Source of the DNA: Deltaproteobacteria bacterium
GTDB lineage: Bacteria > Myxococcota_A > UBA9160 > SMWR01
Direction of reading: 5' to 3'
DNA length: 13,908 bases
Assembly: GCA_019313605.1 (NCBI GenBank)
Contig: JAFDAW010000119.1
Span: 1-13,908, forward strand
Positions 1 to 7,224 of this stretch are shown here, one piece after another (within the stretch, counting starts at the first letter, position 1; each line of letters opens with the position of its first letter). The notes below the pieces were generated by a model that made no database searches, was not told the origin of the DNA, and was given only the letters and a program-made list of their open reading frames with translations. The position numbers were made by a program, and so were the translations under genes.

Positions 1-224
1 CCGGTGTGGACTCGCTGCTGGTCTGCAAGGACCCCGGGCTCCGTGAAGAAGTGCTTCGCGGGTTGGAACGCGCGCCCGACGCGAGACTCGAGAACCCGGT
101 GCGGCGCATGATCGAACTCAAGCGCTGCTTCGCGGGCCTGCGCGAACCGCTCGAGAGTGCCGACGGGGATCCCCTCGCGCCTCCCTACGCCGACCACCAA
201 TCCCTCGCCGACCGCTTCGCGTAG
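1..224 (+). CDS. C-terminal end of a probable GH3 beta-N-acetylhexosaminidase (NagZ-like), partial
   Basis: The reading frame is open from the left edge (first full codon at base 3) to the stop at 222-224, so only the last 73 or so residues are visible. The fragment begins with GVDSLLVCKDP and later has NPVRRMIELKRCF. In NagZ-type glycoside hydrolase family 3 proteins, the last strand of the barrel reads AG-D-LLVC and the final helix carries a conserved R-I-x-x-K pattern. That family cleaves N-acetylglucosamine from muropeptides in the cytoplasm during peptidoglycan recycling. The catalytic Asp and His lie outside the window, so the assignment rests on the tail alone. The last 25 residues are charged and poorly conserved in type. 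The gene ends 10 bp before the RNA methyltransferase start, which suggests cotranscription. A different GH3 member, or another barrel protein, remains possible. Confidence 0.55.
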   Translation, partial: GVDSLLVCKDPGLREEVLRGLERAPDARLENPVRRMIELKRCFAGLREPLESADGDPLAPPYADHQSLADRFA

Positions 225-234
225 CGGGCTGCCG

Positions 235-1056
235 ATGCGACTGGAACCGATCGAGCAACTCGACGATCCGCGGATCTCGATCTATCGCAATGTCAAGGAC
301 TCGGCGCTGCGCGATGCTCGCGGCCTGTTCGTGGTCGAGAGTCGCCTGTGCGTGCAGCGTCTGATCTCGGCTTCGGGTTATTCAGTCTGCTCCGTTTTGG
401 TGACGGAGACGGCGCTCGAGGCACTTGGCGAAGTGCTTTCGCAGCTCGAAGAAACGACACCTGTCTATGTCGTCAGCTCGGGCCTCCTCGAAAAGCTGAT
501 CGGATACAACCTCCACCGCGGCTGCATCGCACTCGCGCAACGCGGTGCGGAGCGCTCGTTGGATGAAATCTTGGAATCGCAGCCCCGGCTGCTGGTCGGG
601 TTGGAGCAGGTCGCGAATCCCGAAAACGTCGGTAATGTCTTTCGCAACGCGATGGGATTTGGCGCCGATGCCGTGTTGCTCTCGGGCGGTTGCGCAGATC
701 CCCTCTACCGAAAGGCCGTGCGCGTTTCGATGGGGGGAACGCTGCTGACGCCGTTCGCCCACCTGAACGGCTGGCCCGATGCGATCGATCGACTTCGGGC
801 GGCGGGCTTTGCGACCGTGGCGCTTTCGACAGCGGTTGGGGCGATCGATCTCGCTGCGTTGGGGGGCGAGGCCGTGGTCGAGCAGCGGATCGCACTCATC
901 CTCGGTGCGGAATCCGAAGGCCTCGATGAGGCAACTCTCACGGCCGTCGATTGGCGGGTGAGAATCCCGATGGCTTCCGGCGTGGATTCCCTGAACGTCG
1001 CAACGGCCGCGGGGATCGCACTGCATCAATGTTTTCGTCTGCTTCAATCGAACTGA
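235..1056 (+). CDS. SpoU/TrmH-family RNA 2'-O-methyltransferase
   Basis: This is a 273-residue protein that should transfer a methyl group from S-adenosylmethionine to a ribose 2'-OH in tRNA or rRNA. All three SPOUT knot motifs are present. Motif 1 is near residues 127-138 (ANPENVGNVFRNA, with the catalytic-type Arg137). Motif 2 is near 221-230 (LILGAESEGL). Motif 3 is near 244-262 (IPM followed by DSLNVATAAGIAL). Residues 10-110 look like the small L30e-like substrate-binding domain usual in RlmB/TrmH relatives, including YNLHRGCIA near 91-99. The frame is open back to base 157, but that stretch overlaps the upstream gene and is Pro/Ser/Thr-rich. I therefore chose the ATG at 235, just after the upstream stop. 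The target nucleotide cannot be told from the sequence. No symbol is given because rlmB, trmH and yfiF-like proteins share these motifs. Confidence 0.9.
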   Translation: MRLEPIEQLDDPRISIYRNVKDSALRDARGLFVVESRLCVQRLISASGYSVCSVLVTETALEALGEVLSQLEETTPVYVVSSGLLEKLIGYNLHRGCIALAQRGAERSLDEILESQPRLLVGLEQVANPENVGNVFRNAMGFGADAVLLSGGCADPLYRKAVRVSMGGTLLTPFAHLNGWPDAIDRLRAAGFATVALSTAVGAIDLAALGGEAVVEQRIALILGAESEGLDEATLTAVDWRVRIPMASGVDSLNVATAAGIALHQCFRLLQSN

Positions 1057-1270
1057 ACGCCGACCTGCTGAGCGGTTCACTCCTGCACCCGACGGGTTCG
1101 AGATGCGCTTACACCACGGTTCTGCGTGCGCCAGAAGACCGCGAGTTCGCCCCTCCCTATAGCCGTATCGCTGGCACTTACAGGTTCAAGTCTCTGAATC
1201 GACCAGACGATGTGTAGCGATAGGGCGCGGGTATTCATCGCAGGAAGCTCCGGGCTGAAGAGGCGTTTCG

Positions 1271-2029
1271 ATGGTCGAAGAGCTAGTACAGGAAGCGGGC
1301 ATTCTCATCGTGTTCCTGGCTGGAATTTCCTATGTCGCTGTAGGAATCTACCTACTTCAGACGGCGGCACGCGAAAATGGCGGCCCGAGCTATTTTCTCG
1401 GCTGGGCGCTGCTCTGTAATGGCTTCTCGTTTGGTTTTGCTGAAATCGGCTTCGTTGCGGGTTACGAAGAATTTCTCGCGCCGCTTACGTTCGCTGGCCG
1501 GATCTGTGCGGCCGCCTGTTGCGTTTCGATCGCGCTGTTCACGTGGAAGGTATTCCGCCGCGACTCGGGATGGGGCGGCTTCGCGGTCGGATTCAGCTTC
1601 GCTCTGATCGCTATTGGCTTGGTGATTTCGGCAGTGGAGGGAGACTGGGAGGGTTATGCGCCGTTGTCCTCCAGGGGATTCTGGTTCGAGTGGGTGGGCA
1701 GCGCGGCGCCGTTCGTGTGGTTGGCGTTCGAATCCATCCGGCAGTATCTGATTTCTCGACGTCGGATCCCGCTCGGTTTGATCGACCCGATCATTGCCAA
1801 TCGGTATTTCCTGATCGGGTTCTACTCGAGTCTCGCTTCGATTACCTACTTCATCTATATCCCGATGTACATCGTCTACGAGCTCCATGGCGTGTGGTCG
1901 GGTTGGCTTGATCTTTCACTCGGTGTGGTCGAAGTCATCTCCGTGATCGCGCTGTGGCTCGCCTTCGCCACGCCGCGCTTCTATCGAAAGTGGCTCGGCA
2001 CCTCTGCACCCGAAGCGCCAAAAAACTAG
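1271..2029 (+). CDS. Seven-transmembrane protein of unknown function
   Basis: This 252-residue protein belongs to no family I recognise. Seven hydrophobic segments are visible near residues 10-29, 41-62, 68-94, 101-122, 138-156, 179-204 and 212-232. A positively charged loop lies between helices 5 and 6 (RQYLISRRRIP, about 157-167), and the C-terminal tail is basic then Pro-rich. The fifth loop and sixth helix are rich in Tyr, Phe and Ile. There is no signal peptide apart from the first helix, no cytoplasmic domain and no obvious catalytic motif. The ATG at 1271 is preceded by a Shine-Dalgarno-like GAAGAGG about 7 bases away, which supports the start. It stands alone, 214 bp after the methyltransferase and 271 bp before the pqi genes. 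The seven-helix layout resembles the sensory membrane modules found on signalling proteins, but nothing here shows that role. Confidence 0.8.
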   Translation: MVEELVQEAGILIVFLAGISYVAVGIYLLQTAARENGGPSYFLGWALLCNGFSFGFAEIGFVAGYEEFLAPLTFAGRICAAACCVSIALFTWKVFRRDSGWGGFAVGFSFALIAIGLVISAVEGDWEGYAPLSSRGFWFEWVGSAAPFVWLAFESIRQYLISRRRIPLGLIDPIIANRYFLIGFYSSLASITYFIYIPMYIVYELHGVWSGWLDLSLGVVEVISVIALWLAFATPRFYRKWLGTSAPEAPKN

Positions 2030-2300
2030 CCTCCGAACTCGCCGAAGGGTCGCCGCCTGGGCGCGGACACCTTCGGACGCGTGGATGCTCACCAACGATA
2101 TGCGGACGAAGCTCGCGACGGATCTTCGGCGGGCCGGAATCTCGACACACAGCCACCGGCACGCATTGTCGGACCCGCCAGGGGCGGCGGAGAAGGTGCC
2201 GGGCAAAGCCGCGCTTGGAGGCTAAGCTTCGCCTGGTATCGGCGATCCGAAATGTGAACTCAGAAAGCCGTCTGCGGCAGCATAACGCCAAGGGGCTCGG

Positions 2301-2954
2301 ATGCTCGATCTCAACTTCAAGGCCTTGGGTAGCGCGGAACTGTCGATTCCGGCCGGCTGGCTCACCCTGTGCCACGCGTGCGATCTTCCGAGCCGCGTCG
2401 GAAACGTTCCAGTGGGCGGCACCGCTCGCTGCCCGCGCTGTGGCAGCGTTCTGTATAAAAGGGTCGGGGATAGCCTCGATCGAACGCTCGCTTTCGCCCT
2501 GGCCGGTCTGTTTTTGTTTATCGCCGCCAACGCATTCCCATTCCTCGCGCTCAAGATGCAGGGGAACGTCACGCACACCACGCTTTCGACGGGCGTGCGC
2601 TCTCTCTACGAACAGGGATCGCCGATCGTCGCATCGCTGGTTCTGCTGACGACGATCCTCGCACCGTTGTTGCAGATCTCTTCGCTGATCTTCGTGCTGG
2701 GGCCGTTGCGTTTGGGATTGCGCATACCCGGACAGGCGCGCGTGTTTCGCGTGCTGCGCAGCGTGCAGGCCTGGAGCATGATGGAAGTCTTCATCATGGG
2801 GGTCCTGGTTTCCCTGGTGAAATTACTCGACATGGCCCAGATCGTGCCCGGGCTCGCGCTCTGGTCGTTCGTGCTGCTGATTCCGGTGTTGGCGGCCGCG
2901 TCATCATCGCTGGACGCAGAGTGGGTCTGGCGAAGGATTGGGCTCGAAGAATGA
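2301..2954 (+). CDS. pqiA: Paraquat-inducible protein A (PqiA/LetA) half protein, first copy
   Basis: This 217-residue inner-membrane protein is equivalent to one half of a classical PqiA or YebS/LetA, which is about 420 residues with two such halves. Near the N terminus is a four-cysteine zinc-ribbon-like element (C24-x-x-C27 and C44-x-x-C47, LCHACD and CPRCG). It is followed by membrane segments near residues 62-80, 108-134, 163-178 and 183-200. The family signature WSMMEVFIMGVLVSLVK is at about 158-174. In E. coli, PqiA works with the MCE protein PqiB and lipoprotein PqiC in lipid movement between the two membranes. The ATG at 2301 has AAGGGG about 6 bases upstream. The gene heads a four-gene plus-strand operon, and its stop overlaps the next start as ATGA. 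The 271-bp region before it holds no convincing gene or terminator and probably contains the operon promoter. Confidence 0.9.
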   Translation: MLDLNFKALGSAELSIPAGWLTLCHACDLPSRVGNVPVGGTARCPRCGSVLYKRVGDSLDRTLAFALAGLFLFIAANAFPFLALKMQGNVTHTTLSTGVRSLYEQGSPIVASLVLLTTILAPLLQISSLIFVLGPLRLGLRIPGQARVFRVLRSVQAWSMMEVFIMGVLVSLVKLLDMAQIVPGLALWSFVLLIPVLAAASSSLDAEWVWRRIGLEE

Positions 2955-3589
2955 CCCCGAATTCTGAGACTTCCAGAGGTGAAAACCTCGCGAGCTGTCA
3001 CGATTGCGGTTTCGTCGTTGCGCTCGAAGGTGGTGCACATCACGCTGCGACACATTGTCCGCGCTGTCACGCAGTCGTTCACCGGCGCAAGCCCGACAGC
3101 CTCAACCGAACCTGGGCGCTCGTGATCACGGCGGCGATGCTCTACGTGCCGGCCAACATCTTCCCGGTGATGAGGGTGATCTCGATGGGAAAGGCGCAGG
3201 AAGACACGATCCTCAGTGGCGCCATCTACCTGCTCGTTCACGGGATGTGGCCGCTCGCGCTGATCGTCTTTTTCGCGAGCGTGGTGGTGCCGCTGTTGAA
3301 GTTGATCGCGTTGACTTTTCTGCTGATTTCCATACAAAAAGGCTCGAGTTGGCGGCCCGTGGAGCGGACCAAGCTCTACCACGTCGTCGAGGCCGTGGGG
3401 CGTTGGTCGATGACCGATATCTACGTGGTGACGATCCTGGTGGCTCTGGTCAGCCTCGGAAATCTAGCCACCATCGAAGCCGGGTTGGGTGCCGTATACT
3501 TCGCGGGCGTCGTCGTCATGACGATGCTCGCGGCGGAGAGTTTCGATCCGAGACTGATCTGGGATCGGGTGAGGGAGTCGAATGGCTGA
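2951..3589 (+). CDS. pqiA: Paraquat-inducible protein A (PqiA/LetA) half protein, second copy
   Basis: This 212-residue inner-membrane protein has the same layout as the gene before it. It has a cysteine pair element (C16-x-x-C19 and C36-x-x-C39), then membrane segments near residues 53-74, 98-128, 155-171 and 178-195. The family signature RWSMTDIYVVTILVALV is at about 151-167. It corresponds to the second half of a full-length PqiA, so the two proteins probably form a heterodimer that replaces the usual fused protein. The frame is open to a GTG at 2921 inside the upstream gene. I chose the ATG at 2951 because it makes the typical ATGA stop/start overlap and begins just before the cysteine motif. 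The next gene starts inside its last codons (8-bp overlap), so translational coupling is likely across the whole operon. Confidence 0.9.
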   Translation: MTPNSETSRGENLASCHDCGFVVALEGGAHHAATHCPRCHAVVHRRKPDSLNRTWALVITAAMLYVPANIFPVMRVISMGKAQEDTILSGAIYLLVHGMWPLALIVFFASVVVPLLKLIALTFLLISIQKGSSWRPVERTKLYHVVEAVGRWSMTDIYVVTILVALVSLGNLATIEAGLGAVYFAGVVVMTMLAAESFDPRLIWDRVRESNG

Positions 3590-5192
3590 GGGCGAAAGAA
3601 ACTCGGACGGCCCGAACACGGCCTCGTCTGGCGGCGTTCGCGACGCCGTCATCGAACAGCGCAGCCGGCCGTCGATTGTCTGGATCATCCCGATCGTCGC
3701 AGCGCTGGTCGGCGGCTGGCTCACCTATCACACCTTTTCGCAGCGCGGCCCCGCCGTGACGATCACCTTTGCAACTGCCGAGGGACTCGAAGCCGGCAAG
3801 ACGAAGGTGAAATACAAAGATGTGGAGATCGGTTCCGTCGAGTCAATCGAACTGGCGGGAGGTCTGTCGCACGTCGTCGTCACAGCGCGATTGGTAAAGG
3901 AATCGATTCCCTACCTGACGGAGAACACCCACTTCTGGGTCGTCCGCGCCCAGGTGAGTGCCGGACACGTCTCTGGGCTCAGTACGCTCTTTTCGGGGGC
4001 CTACATCGGGATCGATCCTTCGCACGAGGGCGAGAGCCGGAGGGCCTTCGAGGGCTTGGATGTTCCGCCCGTGGTGACTTCGGACGCAGACGGGAGCCTG
4101 TTTACGCTGCGTTCGTCCGAGTTGCGATCGGTAGAGGTCGGCTCGCCAGTGTATTTTCATTCCATCAAGGTCGGCCAGGTCGCGAGCTACGAATTGGACG
4201 AGAGCGGTCTATTCGTGACCACGAAGGTGTTCGTCATGGCGCCGCACGACAAACGCGTTCAGCGCAATACCCAGTTCTGGAATGTGAGTGGGGTCGACAT
4301 GTCGTTGAGCGCGGAAGGCGTCGAGATCGACACGGTATCGCTGACTTCGCTGCTGATCGGCGGGATCGCGTTCGACACGCCCAGCAACCTCGAACCAGGC
4401 GGGCCCGTCGAAGAGGGGAGGATCTTCGCCCTCTACAAGAATCGGATCGCAACCCGGGAACCCGTTCTAGGCGTAGGGAATCGGTTCCTGCTGGAATTCG
4501 AGCAGTCGGTGGGCGGCTTGTCGAAGGGGGCGCCGGTGCAGTTTCGGGGAATCAAGATCGGCGAGGTGCTCGACGTCAAGCTCGTCTTCGACCTGGAGAC
4601 GGCGACTCCACGCATCCCCGTGTTGATTGAAGTCCACCCCGAGTTGATCGAGTTCACTGGGCAGGAAGAGGGTACTCGAAAAGAACGCTGGCAGAAGATG
4701 GTGGCGCGCGGGATGCGTGCACAGCTTCAAACGGGAAACCTCCTCACGGGGCAACTTCTCGTCGGTCTCGACTTCTATCCCGATGCTTCGCCAGCGGAGA
4801 TCGACTGGAGCGGCCCGGTGCCCCGGTACCCGACGATTCCGAGCCCGATCGAAGAGCTCAAGGCGGGGCTGATGCAGTTCGTCAATCGTCTGTCGAGCAT
4901 GCCGCTGGAGCAGATCGGAGCGAACCTGAATCAAACGTTGAAGGAGCTGAGCGTGTTGGGCGAGTCACTGAACGAGGAGATGATGCCTTCGCTCGTCGCC
5001 ACGCTCACCGAAGCCGAGCGCACGCTGGCGTCGGCAGATTCGCTGATTGCGCCGGATTCAGATGCGAGCGTCGAGCTCAAGCGATTGTTGTTCGAGTTGG
5101 CGGACGCCGCGCAGGCGATCCGGCGGCTCGCCGAGCAACTCGAGGAACATCCCGAGTCGCTCCTCCGGGGTAAGAAGGAGGCCGGACAATGA
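3582..5192 (+). CDS. pqiB: PqiB-type MCE-domain intermembrane lipid transport protein
   Basis: This 536-residue protein is close to the length of E. coli PqiB (about 546). A cytoplasmic N-terminal stretch leads to one membrane anchor near residues 31-49 (IVWIIPIVAALVGGWL). Three MCE modules follow in the periplasm, beginning near residues 57, 170 and 300. Each has the pattern of a strand, a loop such as GLEAGKTKVKYKDVEIG or GLSKGAPVQFRGIKIGEV, and further strands. Residues about 425-525 are helical and heptad-like, as in the C-terminal coiled coil of PqiB that forms a needle towards the outer membrane. Homologues form hexameric tunnels that carry phospholipids. The ATG at 3582 overlaps the upstream stop by 8 bp, and the stop overlaps the pqiC start by 4 bp. 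No MlaF/MlaE ATPase or permease is nearby, as expected for the Pqi and Let systems. Confidence 0.95.
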   Translation: MAEGERNSDGPNTASSGGVRDAVIEQRSRPSIVWIIPIVAALVGGWLTYHTFSQRGPAVTITFATAEGLEAGKTKVKYKDVEIGSVESIELAGGLSHVVVTARLVKESIPYLTENTHFWVVRAQVSAGHVSGLSTLFSGAYIGIDPSHEGESRRAFEGLDVPPVVTSDADGSLFTLRSSELRSVEVGSPVYFHSIKVGQVASYELDESGLFVTTKVFVMAPHDKRVQRNTQFWNVSGVDMSLSAEGVEIDTVSLTSLLIGGIAFDTPSNLEPGGPVEEGRIFALYKNRIATREPVLGVGNRFLLEFEQSVGGLSKGAPVQFRGIKIGEVLDVKLVFDLETATPRIPVLIEVHPELIEFTGQEEGTRKERWQKMVARGMRAQLQTGNLLTGQLLVGLDFYPDASPAEIDWSGPVPRYPTIPSPIEELKAGLMQFVNRLSSMPLEQIGANLNQTLKELSVLGESLNEEMMPSLVATLTEAERTLASADSLIAPDSDASVELKRLLFELADAAQAIRRLAEQLEEHPESLLRGKKEAGQ

Positions 5193-5842
5193 GGCTGCTT
5201 CGACACGCGGTCAGCTGCAGGGTGGCGGCGATCGTCGCCGCGGGTCTCGTGGTCGGTTGTTTGGGCAGAAGCCCGAACGTCAGCCTCTACACGATGAACC
5301 CGATTTCCGAATCTTTAGCCACGAGCGCGTCCGATGGTCTCGCGATTGGCGTGGGACCGATTCGCGTCCCACGTTACCTGGATCGGCCCGAGTGGGTGAC
5401 GCGGCCGGGCGGGTCGACGCCTCAGGTCGTGGTCGACGGTTCCCGTCGTTGGGCGGGGGGGTTCTCGTCCAATGTTTTGAGCGTCCTGGGCGAAAGCCTC
5501 GGCGCCAAACTCGGTACGCAGCGCGTGATCGTCTATCCCGCCCAGTCCGCCTTCGCGTTGGATTATCGGGTCGCGGTGGATTTCCACGCGTTCGAGGGGA
5601 TTGGCGGAGAAGCGGTGGTGTTGCGCGCGAACTGGCTGATTCGCGCCGGCAGCGGCGAGGCCGGGCCGTGGAGCGGGCACTTCGCGATTCGCAGGCCGAT
5701 CGCGGGCGGCGGCTCCGATGCGCTCGTGGGTGCCCACAACGAGGCATTGGATCTGCTCGCCGAGGCGATTGCGTCGCGGATCGAGAGCCTCGAGAAGGCC
5801 CGAGTGAGCGCTGGCGCCGAGGACCATCAAGCGCCCGATTGA
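5189..5842 (+). CDS. pqiC: PqiC-like outer-membrane lipoprotein (ABC-type transport auxiliary family)
   Basis: This is a 217-residue lipoprotein. The N terminus has positive charges (RLLRHAVSCR), a hydrophobic stretch and a lipobox LVVGC with Cys24 as the lipidated residue. The residue after it is Leu, not Asp, which favours sorting to the outer membrane. Just downstream is VSLYTMNP, matching the Y-x-L start of the PqiC/DUF330 domain. A further typical element is the run GLAIGVGPIRVPRYLDRPEWV near residues 50-70, the region that reads 'P..lP.YLdrpqiv' in the family. The protein is about 30 residues longer than E. coli PqiC. Its role is to receive the PqiB needle at the outer membrane. It is the last gene of the operon, started by an ATGA overlap with pqiB, and is followed by convergent transcription. 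Confidence 0.9.
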   Translation: MRLLRHAVSCRVAAIVAAGLVVGCLGRSPNVSLYTMNPISESLATSASDGLAIGVGPIRVPRYLDRPEWVTRPGGSTPQVVVDGSRRWAGGFSSNVLSVLGESLGAKLGTQRVIVYPAQSAFALDYRVAVDFHAFEGIGGEAVVLRANWLIRAGSGEAGPWSGHFAIRRPIAGGGSDALVGAHNEALDLLAEAIASRIESLEKARVSAGAEDHQAPD

Positions 5843-5855
5843 CCTGAGGCCGGAG

Positions 5856-6734
5856 TCACCAGATAGACGTGCCGTCGACTGCGCGGGGTCGACGTGGGCG
5901 AAGCCCGCTCAGCCCTCCGGGATCGTGAGAACCGGGCAGTTCGCCGCGCGCACGACCTGTTCGGTCGTCGCGCCCCGTAGTGGTCATGACGATCAACTCG
6001 GCACCCTTCTCCTCGGCAACGCGTAGGATCGCATCGACGACGTCGCCGCTTTCGTAATGCTTTTCGCTCGTCCAGCCAATCTCGTCCGGAATGTCGACGG
6101 CAGGTGCCTTGCCTCTCTCACCGACGTGGAGCAGATCAAATACGCCCCCGTCGTCGTCCAAGGCGCGCACGAATGCCCTCGCGAGGTTGATCGCGGGCCG
6201 GGAGCGGGGTTTGTGGTTGAACGGAAGCAGGATCCGGTCCAGCGTCACGCGCCCGGTGTCCCCATCGACGAATCCGCTGGCGTGGCTCGGCACGAAGAGT
6301 GTCATGGCCCGCGTTTTGCGCGCGACGGGTTCCGCGAACGACGGTTTGAGAAAGCGCGGAATTCCCTCGCGCCCCTCGCTCGAAAGCACCACGAGCTGCG
6401 CGGGATTCGCTTGTAGATAACTGGTGACGGTTTTGACTGGCTTCGGTCCGCGGCCGGCGATCTTCTCCACCGTCATACCGAGTTCCGAAATCGCACGCGT
6501 CGAGCTGCCCTTGGGCAGCTCGCCCCAGCGTTCGAGGGTCTGCCGAACGCCCGGGAAGTCCTTCCAGCTGACCTTGTCGCCACCGCTGTTGGCGGCGTGG
6601 AGGATGGTCAGCTCTGACTGGGCGAGCAGCGCGATCTTGAGTGCGTGCACGAAGGCTACGAAGCTGGCCTCCGATAGGTCGGTCGGGTGGAAGATCGAAT
6701 CGATCGGAATCGCGATCCCATTGCTCGCAGTCAC
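5856..6734 (-). CDS. Tandem-domain universal stress protein with a disrupted C terminus
   Basis: This is a 292-residue cytoplasmic protein with two UspA-fold domains, near residues 12-150 and 164-292. Domain 1 shows IFHPTDLSEAS at the start and VVLSSEGREGIPRFL in the nucleotide-loop region, where the usual G-S/T end of the G2xG9xG(S/T) motif is Ala-Glu instead. Domain 2 starts with DRILLPFNHKP and reaches ELIVMTT at residues 246-252. From there the open frame reads an atypical Arg/Gly/Pro-rich tail. In the shifted frame from base 5980 down to a TGA at 5911-5909, the strand instead encodes LRGATTEQVV...CPVLTIPEG, the standard end of a UspA domain. The segment normally linking MTT to LRG, which holds the first two glycines of the loop, is absent. 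The gene therefore seems to have suffered a deletion of about 29 bases. It may be non-functional in domain 2, or this may be an assembly artefact. Confidence 0.85.
   Translation of the reverse strand: MTASNGIAIPIDSIFHPTDLSEASFVAFVHALKIALLAQSELTILHAANSGGDKVSWKDFPGVRQTLERWGELPKGSSTRAISELGMTVEKIAGRGPKPVKTVTSYLQANPAQLVVLSSEGREGIPRFLKPSFAEPVARKTRAMTLFVPSHASGFVDGDTGRVTLDRILLPFNHKPRSRPAINLARAFVRALDDDGGVFDLLHVGERGKAPAVDIPDEIGWTSEKHYESGDVVDAILRVAEEKGAELIVMTTTGRDDRTGRARGELPGSHDPGGLSGLRPRRPRAVDGTSIW
5873..5906 (-). terminator. Paired hairpins just beyond the ancestral stress-protein stop, in the convergent gap
   Basis: Two inverted repeats are stacked here. The first is a perfect 7-bp pair (CGTCGAC at 5873-5879 and GTCGACG at 5888-5894, 8-base loop). 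The second is a GGGC/GCCC pair (5896-5899 and 5903-5906, 3-base loop). They lie 3 bases downstream of the TGA at 5911-5909 that would end an intact stress-protein gene, and about 30 bases past the pqiC stop. They could serve either direction. There is no T-run, so this is a terminator candidate by position and structure only. In the present frame these bases are translated as the abnormal tail. Confidence 0.4.
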
Positions 6735-6825
6735 GGCGATGCCTCCGAGCCAGAAAGATGCAAGGGCTCGCCGATCACTGTTGCGACTGCCGTTGGCTCA
6801 CTGGGAATTCGTTCATCTAATCGGA

Positions 6826-7224
6826 TCAATTGCTGCTCGAAGACGCGGGTTGCTCGTCGAAGTAAGACCAGGGAAATTCGGGCTCGATGATCGGCACGAA
6901 ACCGTCGGGCGCTTCGAACGGCGCCGAGACGAACTCGTAGGCGCCCACGAGCACCCGAACTACGATCTTCCCGAGCCCGAAAACGAAGCCGAGCGGTACG
7001 CCTGCACCCGCGCCGTGCTGCCGGCTCTGTTCGACCATATTGCCCGGAATCTCCAGGAAGCAAGTCGTCATCGCCGCCATTCCGCGTCCGGCCTTTCGGG
7101 CGGCGGTGTACTCGACCGCCTGGCTCAGGGACGGAGCCAGCAGAATGCCAATGAGCGCCGCGAACAGTGCGGCGCGGCGAAAATTCCGTTGCCGTGAATT
7201 CGGATCCGATTCGCAACCAAGCAT
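6826..7224 (-). CDS. Small exported protein of the TIGR04073 (putative exosortase-system-associated) family
   Basis: This is a 132-residue protein. A charged N terminus with RQRNFRR is followed by a hydrophobic core (ALFAALIGILLAPSL) and a likely signal-peptidase site after SQA (residues 34-36). The mature part begins YTAARKAGRGMA, then has FLEIPGNMVEQSRQHG (about 56-71), GFVFGLGKIVVRVLVGAYE (79-97) and a Pro/acidic end IIEPEFPWSYF. The order of a 'K-x-GRG-x-A' start, 'EIP.N', a hydrophobic segment and a final 'EPE(F/Y)PW' is what I know from the TIGR04073 family, found in genomes with exosortase-type sorting. Its molecular role is unknown. The frame is open to 7281, but I chose the ATG at 7224 because GAAGGAG lies about 7 bases upstream. 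It is transcribed ahead of the stress-protein gene, with 91 bp between them. Confidence 0.75.
   Translation of the reverse strand: MLGCESDPNSRQRNFRRAALFAALIGILLAPSLSQAVEYTAARKAGRGMAAMTTCFLEIPGNMVEQSRQHGAGAGVPLGFVFGLGKIVVRVLVGAYEFVSAPFEAPDGFVPIIEPEFPWSYFDEQPASSSSN

Noticed and set aside
157..234. N-terminal extension of the RNA methyltransferase frame
   Set aside because: It overlaps the upstream gene, is low-complexity Pro/Ser/Thr, and the ATG at 235 fits the domain start and the 10-bp gene spacing.
382..1080. Long minus-strand frame opposite the methyltransferase
   Set aside because: It is antisense to a gene with all three SPOUT motifs, and its Arg/His/Pro-rich composition is typical of a shadow frame.
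1160..1200. GGTTCAAGTC, resembling a tRNA T-loop
   Set aside because: The flanking bases do not form a T-stem, and no acceptor or anticodon arm could be found.
2085..2225. A 46-codon plus-strand frame before pqiA
   Set aside because: It has no ribosome site, no domain and no hydrophobic pattern. Frames this short are common by chance in GC-rich DNA.
1935..2576. Minus-strand frame of 213 codons spanning the gap before pqiA
   Set aside because: It overlaps two supported genes, has shadow-type composition, and shows no motif.
2606..3382. Minus-strand frame of 258 codons opposite the two pqiA genes
   Set aside because: It is His/Arg/Asp-rich shadow translation opposite clear membrane proteins.
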